From Clostridiales bacterium UBA929 (GTDB taxonomy: Bacteria; Bacillota; Clostridia; Oscillospirales; UBA929), in the NCBI GenBank assembly GCA_002293625.1, contig DBDP01000109.1:1-14376 (forward strand): DNA of 14,376 bases, written 5' to 3'. The position numbers were made by a program, and so were the translations under genes. A model generated the notes under the pieces. The model was not told where the DNA came from and did not search any database. It worked only from the letters and a program-made list of their open reading frames with translations. Below, piece after piece: positions 1 to 8,060 of this stretch; position 1 is the first letter of the stretch, and the number at the start of each line of letters is the position of its first letter.

Positions 1-246
1 GCGGGAATCGCGGAACTGCGCCCGTGGCGCGAGGGAACGTTGTCTGTCTCCTATGCCCTCTATGAGCAAACCCTGCGCCTTTTGGAGCGTTTTGCCGCCA
101 GAAGCGTCTCCCCCGCTTTCGCGACGGATGTGGAAGTGCGTTTTTGCCTTTCTGAAGAACAGTGGGAACCTTTTAGCGCCGCGCTGCGTGAGCTTTCGTC
201 GGGCGGCTCCGTGCCGGAATCCGGGCGCACGCTTTACCTCTCCTAA
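1..246 (+). CDS. IMPACT/YigZ-family protein, C-terminal part (5' end outside window)
   Basis: The frame is open from base 1 to the TAA at 244-246 and gives the last 81 residues of a protein. The pattern fits the ferredoxin-like C-terminal domain (DUF1949) of the YigZ/YvyE branch of the IMPACT family. An S-x-x-Y-x-L-Y-E-Q-x-L-R-L-L-E strand-helix is followed by a D-V-E-V-R-F strand, then a helix ending L-R-E-L-S-S-G. In the family this domain follows the UPF0029 domain, which would lie left of the window. The cellular role of bacterial IMPACT proteins is poorly defined; a link to translation or nucleic-acid binding is proposed. The stop lies 17 bases before the dgt start, so co-transcription is likely. 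Assignment rests on motif recall only. Confidence 0.72.
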   Translation, partial: AGIAELRPWREGTLSVSYALYEQTLRLLERFAARSVSPAFATDVEVRFCLSEEQWEPFSAALRELSSGGSVPESGRTLYLS

Positions 247-263
247 AAAAGGGGGGATCGAAA

Positions 264-1169
264 ATGGATGATCTTCGTAACCGCTACCAACGCGACGCTG
301 ACCGAGTCGTCCACTCTAAGTCTTTTCGGCGCCTAATGCACAAAACGCAGGTTTTCCTGATGCCGGAAGGCGACCATTACCGCACCCGCATGACCCACGC
401 GCTGGAGGTTTCCCGCATCGCCCGGACAATGGCGCGCGCGCTGTCGCTGAATGAAGACCTCACTGAAGCGATCGCGCTCGGTCACGATTTGGGGCATCCC
501 CCGTTCGGTCATGCCGGAGAACGCGCTCTGAACAATATCCTCCCCTTCTCCCACAACACGCAGAGCTTGCGCGTGGTGGAGCGTTTAGAGAAGGACGGCG
601 CGGGGCTGAAACTGTCACCCGAGGTATGTGAGGGTATTCTGCACCACTGCGGCGACATTCCCTCCGAGACACAGGAAGGAATGTTGGTACGCTATTCAGA
701 CCGAATCGCGTACCTGAGCCACGACATGGACGATGCCGTGCGCGGCGGTCTGCTGTCGCTGACCGATGTTCCGGCGGAGCTTCGCGGAGAGTTGGGGGAT
801 ACGCCGAGAGAGCGAATCAACACCTTCGTCAACGATCTTGTCGCGGAGAGCCGCGCCGCCGGAAGCGTCCGGCAGTCTCCGGCGCGAAAAGAAGCGATGG
901 ATCAGCTCCGGGATTTCATGTATAAGAATGTATACTTCGACCCACGTGCGAAAAGCGAGGAGAGCAAGGTTCCCGATAGTGTCGGGCGGCTTTTCGAGCA
1001 TTTTCTCAACCATTATGACGATGTACCGGAAGCCTTGCGGCGGATCGCCGAAGAGGACGGCGAAAGTTATGAACGCGCCGTATGCGATTACATAGCGGGT
1101 ATGACCGACCGTTTTTTTGAGGCGAAGTGCGTGGAAACCTTTATCCCGCAAGGGTGGAAGGTCGTTTGA
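264..1169 (+). CDS. dgt: Deoxyguanosinetriphosphate triphosphohydrolase-like protein (HD domain)
   Basis: This is a 301-residue HD-superfamily dNTP triphosphohydrolase. The family cleaves dNTPs to the deoxynucleoside and triphosphate in the cytoplasm, controlling nucleotide pools. The N-terminus carries the family signature YQRDADRVVHSKSFRRL (residues 8-24), then HKTQVF. Metal ligands are visible as H45 (THALEVSR), the H74-D75 pair in ALGHDLGHPPFGH and D146 in YSDRIAYLSHD. The ATG at 264 has an AGGGGGG ribosome site about 7 bases upstream. It is the only ATG available, because an in-frame stop lies at 189-191. The protein therefore lacks the roughly 30-40 residues that many clostridial relatives carry before the R-T-E-F-Q-R-D motif. 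It sits upstream of dnaG and rpoD, a common arrangement in Clostridia. Confidence 0.93.
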   Translation: MDDLRNRYQRDADRVVHSKSFRRLMHKTQVFLMPEGDHYRTRMTHALEVSRIARTMARALSLNEDLTEAIALGHDLGHPPFGHAGERALNNILPFSHNTQSLRVVERLEKDGAGLKLSPEVCEGILHHCGDIPSETQEGMLVRYSDRIAYLSHDMDDAVRGGLLSLTDVPAELRGELGDTPRERINTFVNDLVAESRAAGSVRQSPARKEAMDQLRDFMYKNVYFDPRAKSEESKVPDSVGRLFEHFLNHYDDVPEALRRIAEEDGESYERAVCDYIAGMTDRFFEAKCVETFIPQGWKVV

Positions 1170-1200
1170 CCGTATATCCGACGGGATTTGTGGTAAATAT

Positions 1201-1239
1201 ATACTGCCGAGGCAGTTGAGTGCCAAAAAACCGCAGTAT
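1201..1239 (+). repeat. Inverted repeat ATACTGC...GCAGTAT in the dgt-dnaG gap
   Basis: The 88-base gap between dgt and dnaG contains a perfect 7-base inverted repeat (1201-1207 and 1233-1239). Its 25-base loop holds a smaller CTGCC-GA-GGCAG palindrome. A TATACT hexamer at 1200-1205 resembles a -10 box but has no convincing -35 partner. It may be an internal promoter/operator or an RNA hairpin ahead of the dnaG ribosome site (GGAG, 1245-1248). Nothing more can be said from the sequence. Confidence 0.3.
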
Positions 1240-1257
1240 GGCTTGGAGCTGTAAGAA

Positions 1258-2940
1258 ATGGCTTTTCCGGAACGTTTTTTGGACGAGTTGACGGCTAAGA
1301 CAGACATGATCGCGCTCGTATCGAACTATACCCAGCCGGTACGCCGCGGGACGCGCTGGTTTGCCCGCTGTCCGTTCCACAGTGAAAAAACGCCCTCTTT
1401 CACCGTCACACCGGATAACGGTTTGTTTTACTGCTTCGGCTGTCAGGCTGGCGGCGGCCCGATTCAATTCGTGATGCGGGCTGAGAATCTTGAGTTTGCC
1501 GATGCCGTACGCTTTTTAGCGGCGCGGTTGGGCTTATCCGTCCCGGAAGAAGACGACGGCGGCGCGAGGATAAAGAGGGAGCGTCTGCTGGAAATCAACC
1601 GCATAGCGGCGCGCTGGTTTTACGAAGCGCTCGGAAGCGATGAGGGCGCACTCTGCGCCGATTATATGAAAAACAGGGGCATGTCACCCTCTTTCGCCCG
1701 GCGTTTCGGTCTTGGCTACGCGCCTAATAAGTGGGACGCTTTGATGACGGCGCTAACCGCACGAGGTGTAACGACCGACGAACTCTTCTCCGCGGGTCTT
1801 GTCACGCGAGGACAAAAAGGCGGGCTGTATGACGCTTTCCGCGACCGGTTGATGTTCCCCATCTTCGATCTGCGCGGGCAGGTGATCGCGTTCTCCGGGC
1901 GGGCGCTCGGCGGCGACGCGGTCGCGAAGTACAAAAACAGCGCAGAATCATCGATATATCAAAAGAGGAGTGTTCTGTACGGAGCGCATCTCGCGCGGAA
2001 GTCGGAGAAACCCTTTTGGATCCTCTGCGAGGGGAATGTCGATGTCTTCATGTTGCACCAAGCCGGTTACGACAACGCCGTCGCGACTTGCGGCACGGCA
2101 CTGACCGACGCCCAGGCGCGCCTGATTGCCCGTCATGTATCCGAAGTGGTTTTGGCGTATGACGCCGACGCCGCCGGACAGAACGCCACCGGCAAGGCGT
2201 CCGCCCTGCTGGAAGCCGCCGGATTGAAGGTTCGCGTCCTGCGTCTGCGCGGCGCGAAAGACCCCGACGAGTTCATTCGGTCATACGGAAGCGGCGCGTT
2301 CGATAAACTTATTACTGATTCCTCCAACCACACCGAGTACCGCCTCTCGCTGATCGAGAACAGGCACCCACCGGACAGTGACGCCGAAAAACTGGAGTTT
2401 TTACGCGAAGCCACACAATTGCTTGCCGCGCTTCCCACGCAGGGTGAACGTTCTGTTTACGCCTCGCGGGTAGCGAAGACATTGGGGATCGACGGTAAAG
2501 CTATATTGAAAGACGTGGACGCCGCCGTCGCAAAACGCCGCAAAGACACGCTTCGAACAGAGCAGTCGCAAGCCATGCGCCCGCGGCGTCAGGCAAATGT
2601 TTCCGGCGCGCTTCGCACAGAGGAAACGGCGCTTGCGATCCTTCTGAGAACGCCGGAACTTGAGACCACGTTGACGCCGGAGGATTTTTCAAACCCGGAA
2701 GCAAAGCAGCTCTTTTTATCCCGCGGTAACTCGCCGCACACGCTGCCCCCAGAGGTAACGGGGCTTTACGCGAGACTGATGGCGGAAATCGACGCGCCGC
2801 CGGACGCCGCCGAACGGGCGCTGCGGGATTGCGAGAAACGTCTGAAAGACCGCGCATTGGTTTCCGGCGGGGACATGATGATAAAATTTATGCGTTATAG
2901 AGATACAAAAACGCAGAAAGACGAGGGGGACGGGTCATGA
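1258..2940 (+). CDS. dnaG: DNA primase DnaG
   Basis: This is a 560-residue replicative primase that makes RNA primers at the fork and works with the DnaB-type helicase. The CHC2 zinc ribbon comes first: C38 and H41 in RCPFHSEKTPSF, C59 and C62 in YCFGC. The catalytic core signature follows (GQVIAFSGRALGG, then KYKNSAESSIYQKRSVLYG). Next comes a TOPRIM fold with E258 (CEGNVDVF, where EGxxDV is usual) and D302/D304 (YDADAAG). The last ~120 residues form a poorly conserved helical region expected to bind helicase. Total length is slightly below the usual ~600 residues, with the shortening in this C-terminal part. The ATG at 1258 has GGAG 9 bases upstream. The TGA overlaps the rpoD start (ATGA), which implies translational coupling. 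Confidence 0.97.
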   Translation: MAFPERFLDELTAKTDMIALVSNYTQPVRRGTRWFARCPFHSEKTPSFTVTPDNGLFYCFGCQAGGGPIQFVMRAENLEFADAVRFLAARLGLSVPEEDDGGARIKRERLLEINRIAARWFYEALGSDEGALCADYMKNRGMSPSFARRFGLGYAPNKWDALMTALTARGVTTDELFSAGLVTRGQKGGLYDAFRDRLMFPIFDLRGQVIAFSGRALGGDAVAKYKNSAESSIYQKRSVLYGAHLARKSEKPFWILCEGNVDVFMLHQAGYDNAVATCGTALTDAQARLIARHVSEVVLAYDADAAGQNATGKASALLEAAGLKVRVLRLRGAKDPDEFIRSYGSGAFDKLITDSSNHTEYRLSLIENRHPPDSDAEKLEFLREATQLLAALPTQGERSVYASRVAKTLGIDGKAILKDVDAAVAKRRKDTLRTEQSQAMRPRRQANVSGALRTEETALAILLRTPELETTLTPEDFSNPEAKQLFLSRGNSPHTLPPEVTGLYARLMAEIDAPPDAAERALRDCEKRLKDRALVSGGDMMIKFMRYRDTKTQKDEGDGS

Positions 2941-4037
2941 ATCAGGAAGAGAAGATTGCCGGTTTAGTCGAACAATGGCGCAAACGCGGCAAAATTTCCG
3001 CGAAGGAACTGGCCGACGCTTTGGAGGAGATGGAGATCGACGCCGAGCAGATCGACCGGCTATACGACCAACTCGAGGGGTTGGATGTCGAGATTCAAGT
3101 AGACGAGGAGCTCGAAGATCTGCCACCCGACCCTCTGCCCGACTTGGAGGAAATCGAGGACATTCCGCCCGAAGAGCTGGAAGACCCCGAAGTCTTGGCC
3201 GAGGGGTTCAACATTGACGATCCCGTGCGGATGTATCTTAAAGAAATTGGTAAGGTGCCGCTCCTGACCCCCGACGAGGAAGTTACTCTCGCGCAGCGGA
3301 TGTTTGAAAACGACGAGGCCGCGAAGGTAAAACTCGCCGAAGCGAATCTGCGGCTTGTGGTTTCGATCGCGAAGCGGTATGTCGGACGCGGAATGCTCTT
3401 CCTCGACTTAATTCAAGAGGGAAACCTCGGCTTAATCAAAGCGGTGGAGAAATTCGACTATTCCAAAGGTTATAAATTCTCCACTTACGCCACATGGTGG
3501 ATCCGGCAGGCTATCACCCGCGCCATCGCCGATCAGGCGCGTACCATCCGCATCCCCGTGCATATGGTGGAGACGATCAACAAGGTAATCCGCGTGTCCC
3601 GCCAGCTCCTTCAGGAGCTGGGACACGACCCGTCGCCGGAAGAAATCTCGGCGGAGATGGGGATGAGTGTTGACAAAGTCCGCGAAATTATGAAGATCGC
3701 GCAGGAGCCGGTCAGCCTCGAAACTCCAATCGGTGAAGAGGAAGACAGCCATTTGGGCGACTTCATCCCCGACGAGGACGCCTCCGAGCCGGCCGAGGCG
3801 GCGTCGTTCACTCTGCTGAAGGAGCAGCTCGTATCGGTTCTCGGTTCGCTGACGCCGCGCGAAGAGAAAGTTCTCAAGCTGCGCTTCGGCATTGAGGACG
3901 GGCGCACCCGTACCCTTGAAGAGGTTGGGCGCGAGTTCAACGTCACGCGGGAACGTATTCGTCAGATTGAGGCAAAAGCACTGCGCAAGCTGCGCCATCC
4001 CAGCCGTTCTAAAAAGCTAAAAGACTTCTTAAATTAG
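2937..4037 (+). CDS. rpoD: RNA polymerase primary sigma factor RpoD/SigA
   Basis: This is a 366-residue sigma-70 family housekeeping factor that directs RNA polymerase to -35/-10 promoters. Residues 1-93 form region 1.1 plus a very acidic linker rich in E, D and P. Region 1.2 starts near residue 94 (DDPVRMYLKEIGKVPLLT). Region 2 lies around 137-207, with DLIQEGNLGLIKAVEKFDY, then YKFSTYATWWIRQAITRAI and the -10 contacting QARTIRIPVH. Region 3 follows, and region 4 with its helix-turn-helix is at 327-353 (NVTRERIRQIEAKALRKLR). The size matches clostridial and bacillar SigA. The ATG overlaps the dnaG stop by 4 bases, and a GAGGGGG ribosome site lies 6-7 bases upstream. Near-consensus promoters elsewhere in the window (mazEF, the fapA cassette) fit recognition by this factor. 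Confidence 0.98.
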   Translation: MNQEEKIAGLVEQWRKRGKISAKELADALEEMEIDAEQIDRLYDQLEGLDVEIQVDEELEDLPPDPLPDLEEIEDIPPEELEDPEVLAEGFNIDDPVRMYLKEIGKVPLLTPDEEVTLAQRMFENDEAAKVKLAEANLRLVVSIAKRYVGRGMLFLDLIQEGNLGLIKAVEKFDYSKGYKFSTYATWWIRQAITRAIADQARTIRIPVHMVETINKVIRVSRQLLQELGHDPSPEEISAEMGMSVDKVREIMKIAQEPVSLETPIGEEEDSHLGDFIPDEDASEPAEAASFTLLKEQLVSVLGSLTPREEKVLKLRFGIEDGRTRTLEEVGREFNVTRERIRQIEAKALRKLRHPSRSKKLKDFLN

Positions 4038-4057
4038 CGACAGCCGGAGGTACGTCC

Positions 4058-4717
4058 ATGGCGGAACTGACCGCGGGAATGAAATTGGATGTTTTTGTGG
4101 AACCCAAAAAAGAGGGCGAGGAGCGTATCAAGCTCGTAGCCTCCTTGGAGGGTTTCGCGGACGGGACACGGATGCTGATAACCGCGCCTATGCAAGGCAT
4201 GATCCCGTACCCCCTTGAAACAAATCAAAATATCGCCTTACAATGCTACGTTAGAAGCGCCATCATCAATTTCGACGCCGCCGTGCTGCGCCGGATTACC
4301 AAGGAGAACATGTCCTATCTGCTGCTTGACCGCGTGGGAGAGTTTAAGCGAACCCAGCGTCGTCAGGATTTTCGCTTAGACTGCCTTCTTGACGGACGCC
4401 TTGAATATACGGAGGACGGCAAGATAAAGAAAATGCCGGTGGTTGTCAACGACATCAGCGGCGGAGGCACCTCCATCCTAAGCAAAGTCGAGTTTCCGCT
4501 GGAGGAAAAGGTTGTCGTCCATCTGCCCATCGGCGATAAATTGGCGAACCATACATATATGTGCGAAGTGCGGCGCTGTTTCGAGGAAAAAAACAGCGTG
4601 CTTCCGATGCGGTATCACGTGGGGCTGCGTTTTCTCTTCAAAGACGAGAAGGAAAAAGACCATTTGATCTCCCGCATTTTCGTGATGGAGCGCGAGCGTA
4701 GAAAGATGAGTAAATAA
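4058..4717 (+). CDS. PilZ-domain cyclic-di-GMP receptor, YcgR/MotI-like
   Basis: This 219-residue cytoplasmic protein has a YcgR-type N-terminal beta domain (about 1-95) followed by a PilZ domain (about 97-215). The c-di-GMP binding signatures are both intact: the RxxxR motif at R102-R106 (RTQRRQDFR) and the D/N-x-S-x-x-G motif at D132-I-S134-G-G-G137. In YcgR of enterics and MotI/DgrA of Bacillus, this architecture acts as a c-di-GMP-controlled flagellar brake contacting the stator MotA or the rotor. That role is inferred here from family only. The ATG at 4058 follows a GGAGG site with 7-8 bases spacing. The gene begins 20 bases after the rpoD stop, so it is very likely co-transcribed with rpoD. 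This is an unusual neighbour given the motility-like genes at 9752-12523. Confidence 0.88.
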   Translation: MAELTAGMKLDVFVEPKKEGEERIKLVASLEGFADGTRMLITAPMQGMIPYPLETNQNIALQCYVRSAIINFDAAVLRRITKENMSYLLLDRVGEFKRTQRRQDFRLDCLLDGRLEYTEDGKIKKMPVVVNDISGGGTSILSKVEFPLEEKVVVHLPIGDKLANHTYMCEVRRCFEEKNSVLPMRYHVGLRFLFKDEKEKDHLISRIFVMERERRKMSK

Positions 4718-4779
4718 CGAAGCGCGTCCCCGCATACAATCAAGCATGTACTTTTCAACACTTCGAGGAGTGAACCCAC

Positions 4780-5616
4780 ATGACATGGTGGATTTCGATT
4801 CTTCTGGGGCTTACGCAAGGCGCAACGGAGTTTCTGCCGATTTCCAGCTCCGGGCATCTCGCGATCATCCGAAAGATTTATGAATCCGTTACGCAAACCA
4901 CACTGGAAAACCCTCAGTTTTATGAGGTTTTGCTGCATTTGGGGTCGCTCTGCGCCGTTTTCATCGCTTTTCGTAAAGACGTCGCGGAACTGTGTCACGG
5001 CTTCCTCTCCCTCTTTTCCGAACGGGGGCGAAACGACGAAGCGAAGCGTCCGTCGCGCCGCCTGATTCTCCTGCTTGTGATTGCTACGCTGCCGATGATT
5101 ATCGGCGCAATTCTACAAAACCAAGTGGAGGAGCTATCGAATCATCTGTGGTTCGTCGGGATTGCGTTGATCGGCACCGGTGCGTTGCTTTTCGTTGCCG
5201 ACCGCGTGAAACCGGGTAAGAAGAGCGAAAAAACCGCGCGCGTTTCCGACGCCGTCACGGTGGGCTTAATCCAAGCAGTCGCCGTTATCCCCGGTCTTTC
5301 CCGCTCCGGCGCGACAATCTCCTCCGGTATTATGCGGGACTTTGACCGCCAGTTCGCCGTAAAGTTCTCATTTCTGCTGAGCATCCCCGCGATTGTCGGC
5401 GCGACATTGCTCAAGCTGATAGAAGCCGTTTCCGACGGCATTGACGCGAGCAGTTTGCTTGTTTACCTGCCCGGGGTGTTCGCTGCGTTCGTCACGGGAT
5501 ATTTATCCATTTCTTTGCTGAGACGCATGGCGCGGCGCGGAAGGTTCGGCGCGTTTGTTTACTATTGCCTCGTTGCCGGTGTCGTTGCGATTGTATTGAA
5601 TTTTACGCTTACCTAG
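4780..5616 (+). CDS. uppP: Undecaprenyl-diphosphatase UppP (BacA)
   Basis: This 278-residue integral membrane phosphatase recycles undecaprenyl diphosphate to undecaprenyl phosphate, the lipid carrier for peptidoglycan and other wall polymers. The first catalytic motif is near the N-terminus: Q13-G-A-T-E17-F-L-P-I-S-S-S-G-H26. The second is PGLSRSGAT at 171-179, containing the catalytic arginine R175. Several hydrophobic segments consistent with the multi-helix BacA fold are visible, and the length is typical. The ATG at 4780 has a GAGGAG ribosome site upstream. The gap to the PilZ gene is 62 bases and to ftsK 26 bases, all on the same strand. UppP homologues often confer some bacitracin tolerance; whether this one does cannot be judged. 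Confidence 0.97.
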   Translation: MTWWISILLGLTQGATEFLPISSSGHLAIIRKIYESVTQTTLENPQFYEVLLHLGSLCAVFIAFRKDVAELCHGFLSLFSERGRNDEAKRPSRRLILLLVIATLPMIIGAILQNQVEELSNHLWFVGIALIGTGALLFVADRVKPGKKSEKTARVSDAVTVGLIQAVAVIPGLSRSGATISSGIMRDFDRQFAVKFSFLLSIPAIVGATLLKLIEAVSDGIDASSLLVYLPGVFAAFVTGYLSISLLRRMARRGRFGAFVYYCLVAGVVAIVLNFTLT

Positions 5617-5642
5617 AGAAGTGACTGAAAGGAACCCAACCA

Positions 5643-7967
5643 ATGCCCGCACAAAAGAAACCCAGCCCGCGCACCAAAGCAGGCCGGAAGCCGGTTCGCC
5701 GTGAGATCGGCGCGCTGGTTTGTTTTGTGCTGTCTGTGTTTACCTTCTTCTCGCTTTTCGGAGCGGAGGCATGGCTGATCAATTGGGTGCGTTACGGCGC
5801 TGATTTTGTGCTCGGCGGCGGTTTTTGGCTGCATCCGTTCGCGTGCATGACCGCGTTCGCCGTGCTGCTCTTCCACCGGGGAAAGCCGGTGGCTCTGCGT
5901 GTGATTTGTGTATTTATTATTCCGGTTCTGTTCGGGATACTGGCGGAATTATACCGAACCTATCTCCCCGATGAGGGAAAACCTCTCTTAAAATACTTAG
6001 CCGACGTCCTGCGGGCGAGTCTGTCCGCGCCGGTCACCACTACCCTGCTGATTATCGGGATGGCAGCCTGTGTCTTCGCGTTTCTGCGCCTAAGCCCTGT
6101 TGCGATAGTCGACGCGCTTCGGAACCGTCAAAAGCGGGCTTACGAACCGGAACCGGCTCCCTCCCCCGCGCCTCCCAAAACGGTCAAAGAATCCATTAAA
6201 GAACCATTACCGCCAAGCAAGAGCAAACGCGCGCCGTTCGACATCCCCGTATACGCGGGTCCCGACGCCGAGCCGGAGGCACCGCCGCCCGTGGGTATTT
6301 TGCGCGAACGCGACGAAGGAGTGAAAACCCCGGCGGAGCTGGTTTTGGATCCGCCGATCGGCGCGCCGGTCAAAATGAAGGCAAAAGAGGTGCCGCGCTT
6401 CCCCGTGGAGGATGCCGCGCCGCTAATGGTTCCCGATCCCGCGCCGCCCGTGAAGGATATTCCGTTTGTTAAGCCGGTCGCGGAGATTACCGTCGGTTTA
6501 CCCGAAGCGCCGGAACCGTACCGCCGCCCGCCCGTCAACCTTCTGACCGCCACAAAACCGGGGCAGATCGTGGATGCGTCCGAGGAACTGAAGTCTAACG
6601 GTGACCGTCTGCTCGCGGCGCTCCAGAGCTTCGGCATCGGCGCGGCGATCATTCAGGTGACGCGGGGTCCGTCTGTGACGCGCTACGAAATCGAGCCGGA
6701 ACCGGGCGTCAAACTCGCCACCATCACTTCCCGATCCGACGACATTGCCCTCGCGCTGGGCGCGGTGGGCGTCAACATCGCACCGGTGCCGAATAAGGTC
6801 AACGCGGTCGGCGTGGAAGTGCCGAATAAACTGGTATCCACTGTCTACATCCGCGACCTGATCGACTCGCCGGAGTTTAAGGAGATGGACAGCCCGACCT
6901 CCTTTGTGCTCGGGCGCGACATTACGGGTCAGAACATCGTCGCGGACATCGCGAAACTGACCCACCTGCTGATTGCCGGTACCACCGGCTCCGGCAAATC
7001 GGTGTGTATGAACACGCTGATTACCTCGATGCTTTACAAGGCGACGCCGGAGGAACTGCGTTTCATCATGGTCGACCCCAAAATGGTGGAACTGGGAATT
7101 TACAACGGCATTCCGCATCTGTACGCCCCCGTCGTGACCGAACCCAAACGCGCCGCCGAAGCGCTGGATTGGGCGGTTTCCGAAATGGACAAGCGTTACG
7201 GTCTGCTGATGCAGCGCGGCAAGCGCGACATCATCGCATACAACGAGGAAGTATCGCGGGAACCGGGAGGCGTGACGATGCCGCGCATCGTCATCATCAT
7301 CGACGAAATGGCCGATCTGATGATGGTCGCCCGCAAAGAAGTCGAGACGGCGGTAGCCCGTATCGCCCAGAAGGCACGCGCCTGCGGCGTTCACTTGATC
7401 CTCGCTACCCAGCGACCCGAAGCGAAAGTCGTTACCGGCATCATCAAAGCCAATACGCCCTCGCGAATCGCGTTCGCCGTGAAGGCAAATTTAGACAGCC
7501 GCATCATCCTCGACACCGGCGGAGCCGAGAAGTTGGTGGGGCGCGGCGATATGCTCTATCTGCCAATGAACGCGCCCAAGCCGCTACGCGTACAGGGCTG
7601 CTTTGTCTCAAGCGAAGAGGTGGAGCGGGTCGTCAGTTTCATCCGCGGAACGGGCGAACCGAATTACTCTCCCGACATGCTGGCCTACTTGGAAAAAAGC
7701 GGCGGTAACGATGGTGTCCCCACTGCCTCCGGCGGAGGGAACTCAGAAGAACCCGCCGACCCGATGCTACCCGCCGCGATCGAAGCGATTATCGAATCCG
7801 GGCAGGGTTCGACGTCCTATTTGCAGCGCCGCCTCAAACTGGGCTACGCCCGCGCCGCCCGCCTGATGGACGAAATGGAGGAGCGCGGCATTGTGGGTCC
7901 GTTTGAGGGCAGCAAACCCCGTCAGGTCTTAATCACGCAGGAGCAGTGGGAAGACATGAAGGGGTAG
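5643..7967 (+). CDS. ftsK: DNA translocase FtsK/SpoIIIE
   Basis: This 774-residue septum-located, ATP-driven DNA pump clears chromosome DNA from the division or sporulation septum. Four hydrophobic helices occupy roughly residues 18-165. A proline-rich linker follows to about 300. The RecA-like motor has Walker A GTTGSGKS at 446-453 (K452) and Walker B IVIIIDEMADL with D554-E555. The winged-helix gamma domain, which reads polar guide sequences, is at 706-774 (GSTSYLQRRLKLGYARAARLMDEME). Length and four-helix anchor fit the SpoIIIE/SftA-FtsK group of Firmicutes. Sequence alone does not separate a division role from a sporulation role. The ATG has an AAAGGA site 9 bases upstream. It is the last gene of the + strand operon; no clear terminator follows before the mazEF promoter. 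Confidence 0.97.
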   Translation: MPAQKKPSPRTKAGRKPVRREIGALVCFVLSVFTFFSLFGAEAWLINWVRYGADFVLGGGFWLHPFACMTAFAVLLFHRGKPVALRVICVFIIPVLFGILAELYRTYLPDEGKPLLKYLADVLRASLSAPVTTTLLIIGMAACVFAFLRLSPVAIVDALRNRQKRAYEPEPAPSPAPPKTVKESIKEPLPPSKSKRAPFDIPVYAGPDAEPEAPPPVGILRERDEGVKTPAELVLDPPIGAPVKMKAKEVPRFPVEDAAPLMVPDPAPPVKDIPFVKPVAEITVGLPEAPEPYRRPPVNLLTATKPGQIVDASEELKSNGDRLLAALQSFGIGAAIIQVTRGPSVTRYEIEPEPGVKLATITSRSDDIALALGAVGVNIAPVPNKVNAVGVEVPNKLVSTVYIRDLIDSPEFKEMDSPTSFVLGRDITGQNIVADIAKLTHLLIAGTTGSGKSVCMNTLITSMLYKATPEELRFIMVDPKMVELGIYNGIPHLYAPVVTEPKRAAEALDWAVSEMDKRYGLLMQRGKRDIIAYNEEVSREPGGVTMPRIVIIIDEMADLMMVARKEVETAVARIAQKARACGVHLILATQRPEAKVVTGIIKANTPSRIAFAVKANLDSRIILDTGGAEKLVGRGDMLYLPMNAPKPLRVQGCFVSSEEVERVVSFIRGTGEPNYSPDMLAYLEKSGGNDGVPTASGGGNSEEPADPMLPAAIEAIIESGQGSTSYLQRRLKLGYARAARLMDEMEERGIVGPFEGSKPRQVLITQEQWEDMKG

Positions 7968-7990
7968 ATTTACGCGCAAGAAATTTTCGC

Positions 7991-8019
7991 TTGACAGATG
8001 TATATACATAGTATATACT
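7991..8019 (+). promoter_or_regulatory. mazEF promoter overlapped by a double-palindrome operator
   Basis: A perfect -35 TTGACA (7991-7996) is separated by 17 bases from a -10 TATACT (8014-8019), a near-consensus housekeeping promoter. Two copies of the self-complementary octamer GTATATAC (8000-8007 and 8011-8018), 3 bases apart, lie between the boxes and cover most of the -10. MazE-family antitoxins, alone or with MazF, typically repress their own operon by binding palindromes overlapping the promoter, so this is the likely autoregulatory operator (inference). Confidence 0.75.
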
Positions 8020-8060
8020 TGAATCGTTATAACACCGTCTGTTGAAAGGATGGAGAACCC

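Noticed and set aside
696..1307. - strand ORF (203 residues) opposite dgt
   Set aside because: It runs through dgt and the dnaG start with no ribosome site or domain; shadow of the real gene.
3432..3998. - strand ORF (188 residues) opposite rpoD
   Set aside because: It is a shadow of the highly conserved sigma regions 2-4.
6498..7394. Long - strand ORF (298 residues) opposite ftsK
   Set aside because: Histidine/arginine/aspartate-rich composition is the mirror of GC-rich ftsK codons; no ribosome site and no recognisable domain.
7968..7990. Terminator after ftsK
   Set aside because: Only a 3-base stem (GCG/CGC) can be drawn and there is no stable hairpin with a T-run.
8000..8018. Direct GTATATAC copies as a CRISPR or iteron array
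   Set aside because: Only two short copies, placed exactly over a promoter; operator is the simpler reading.
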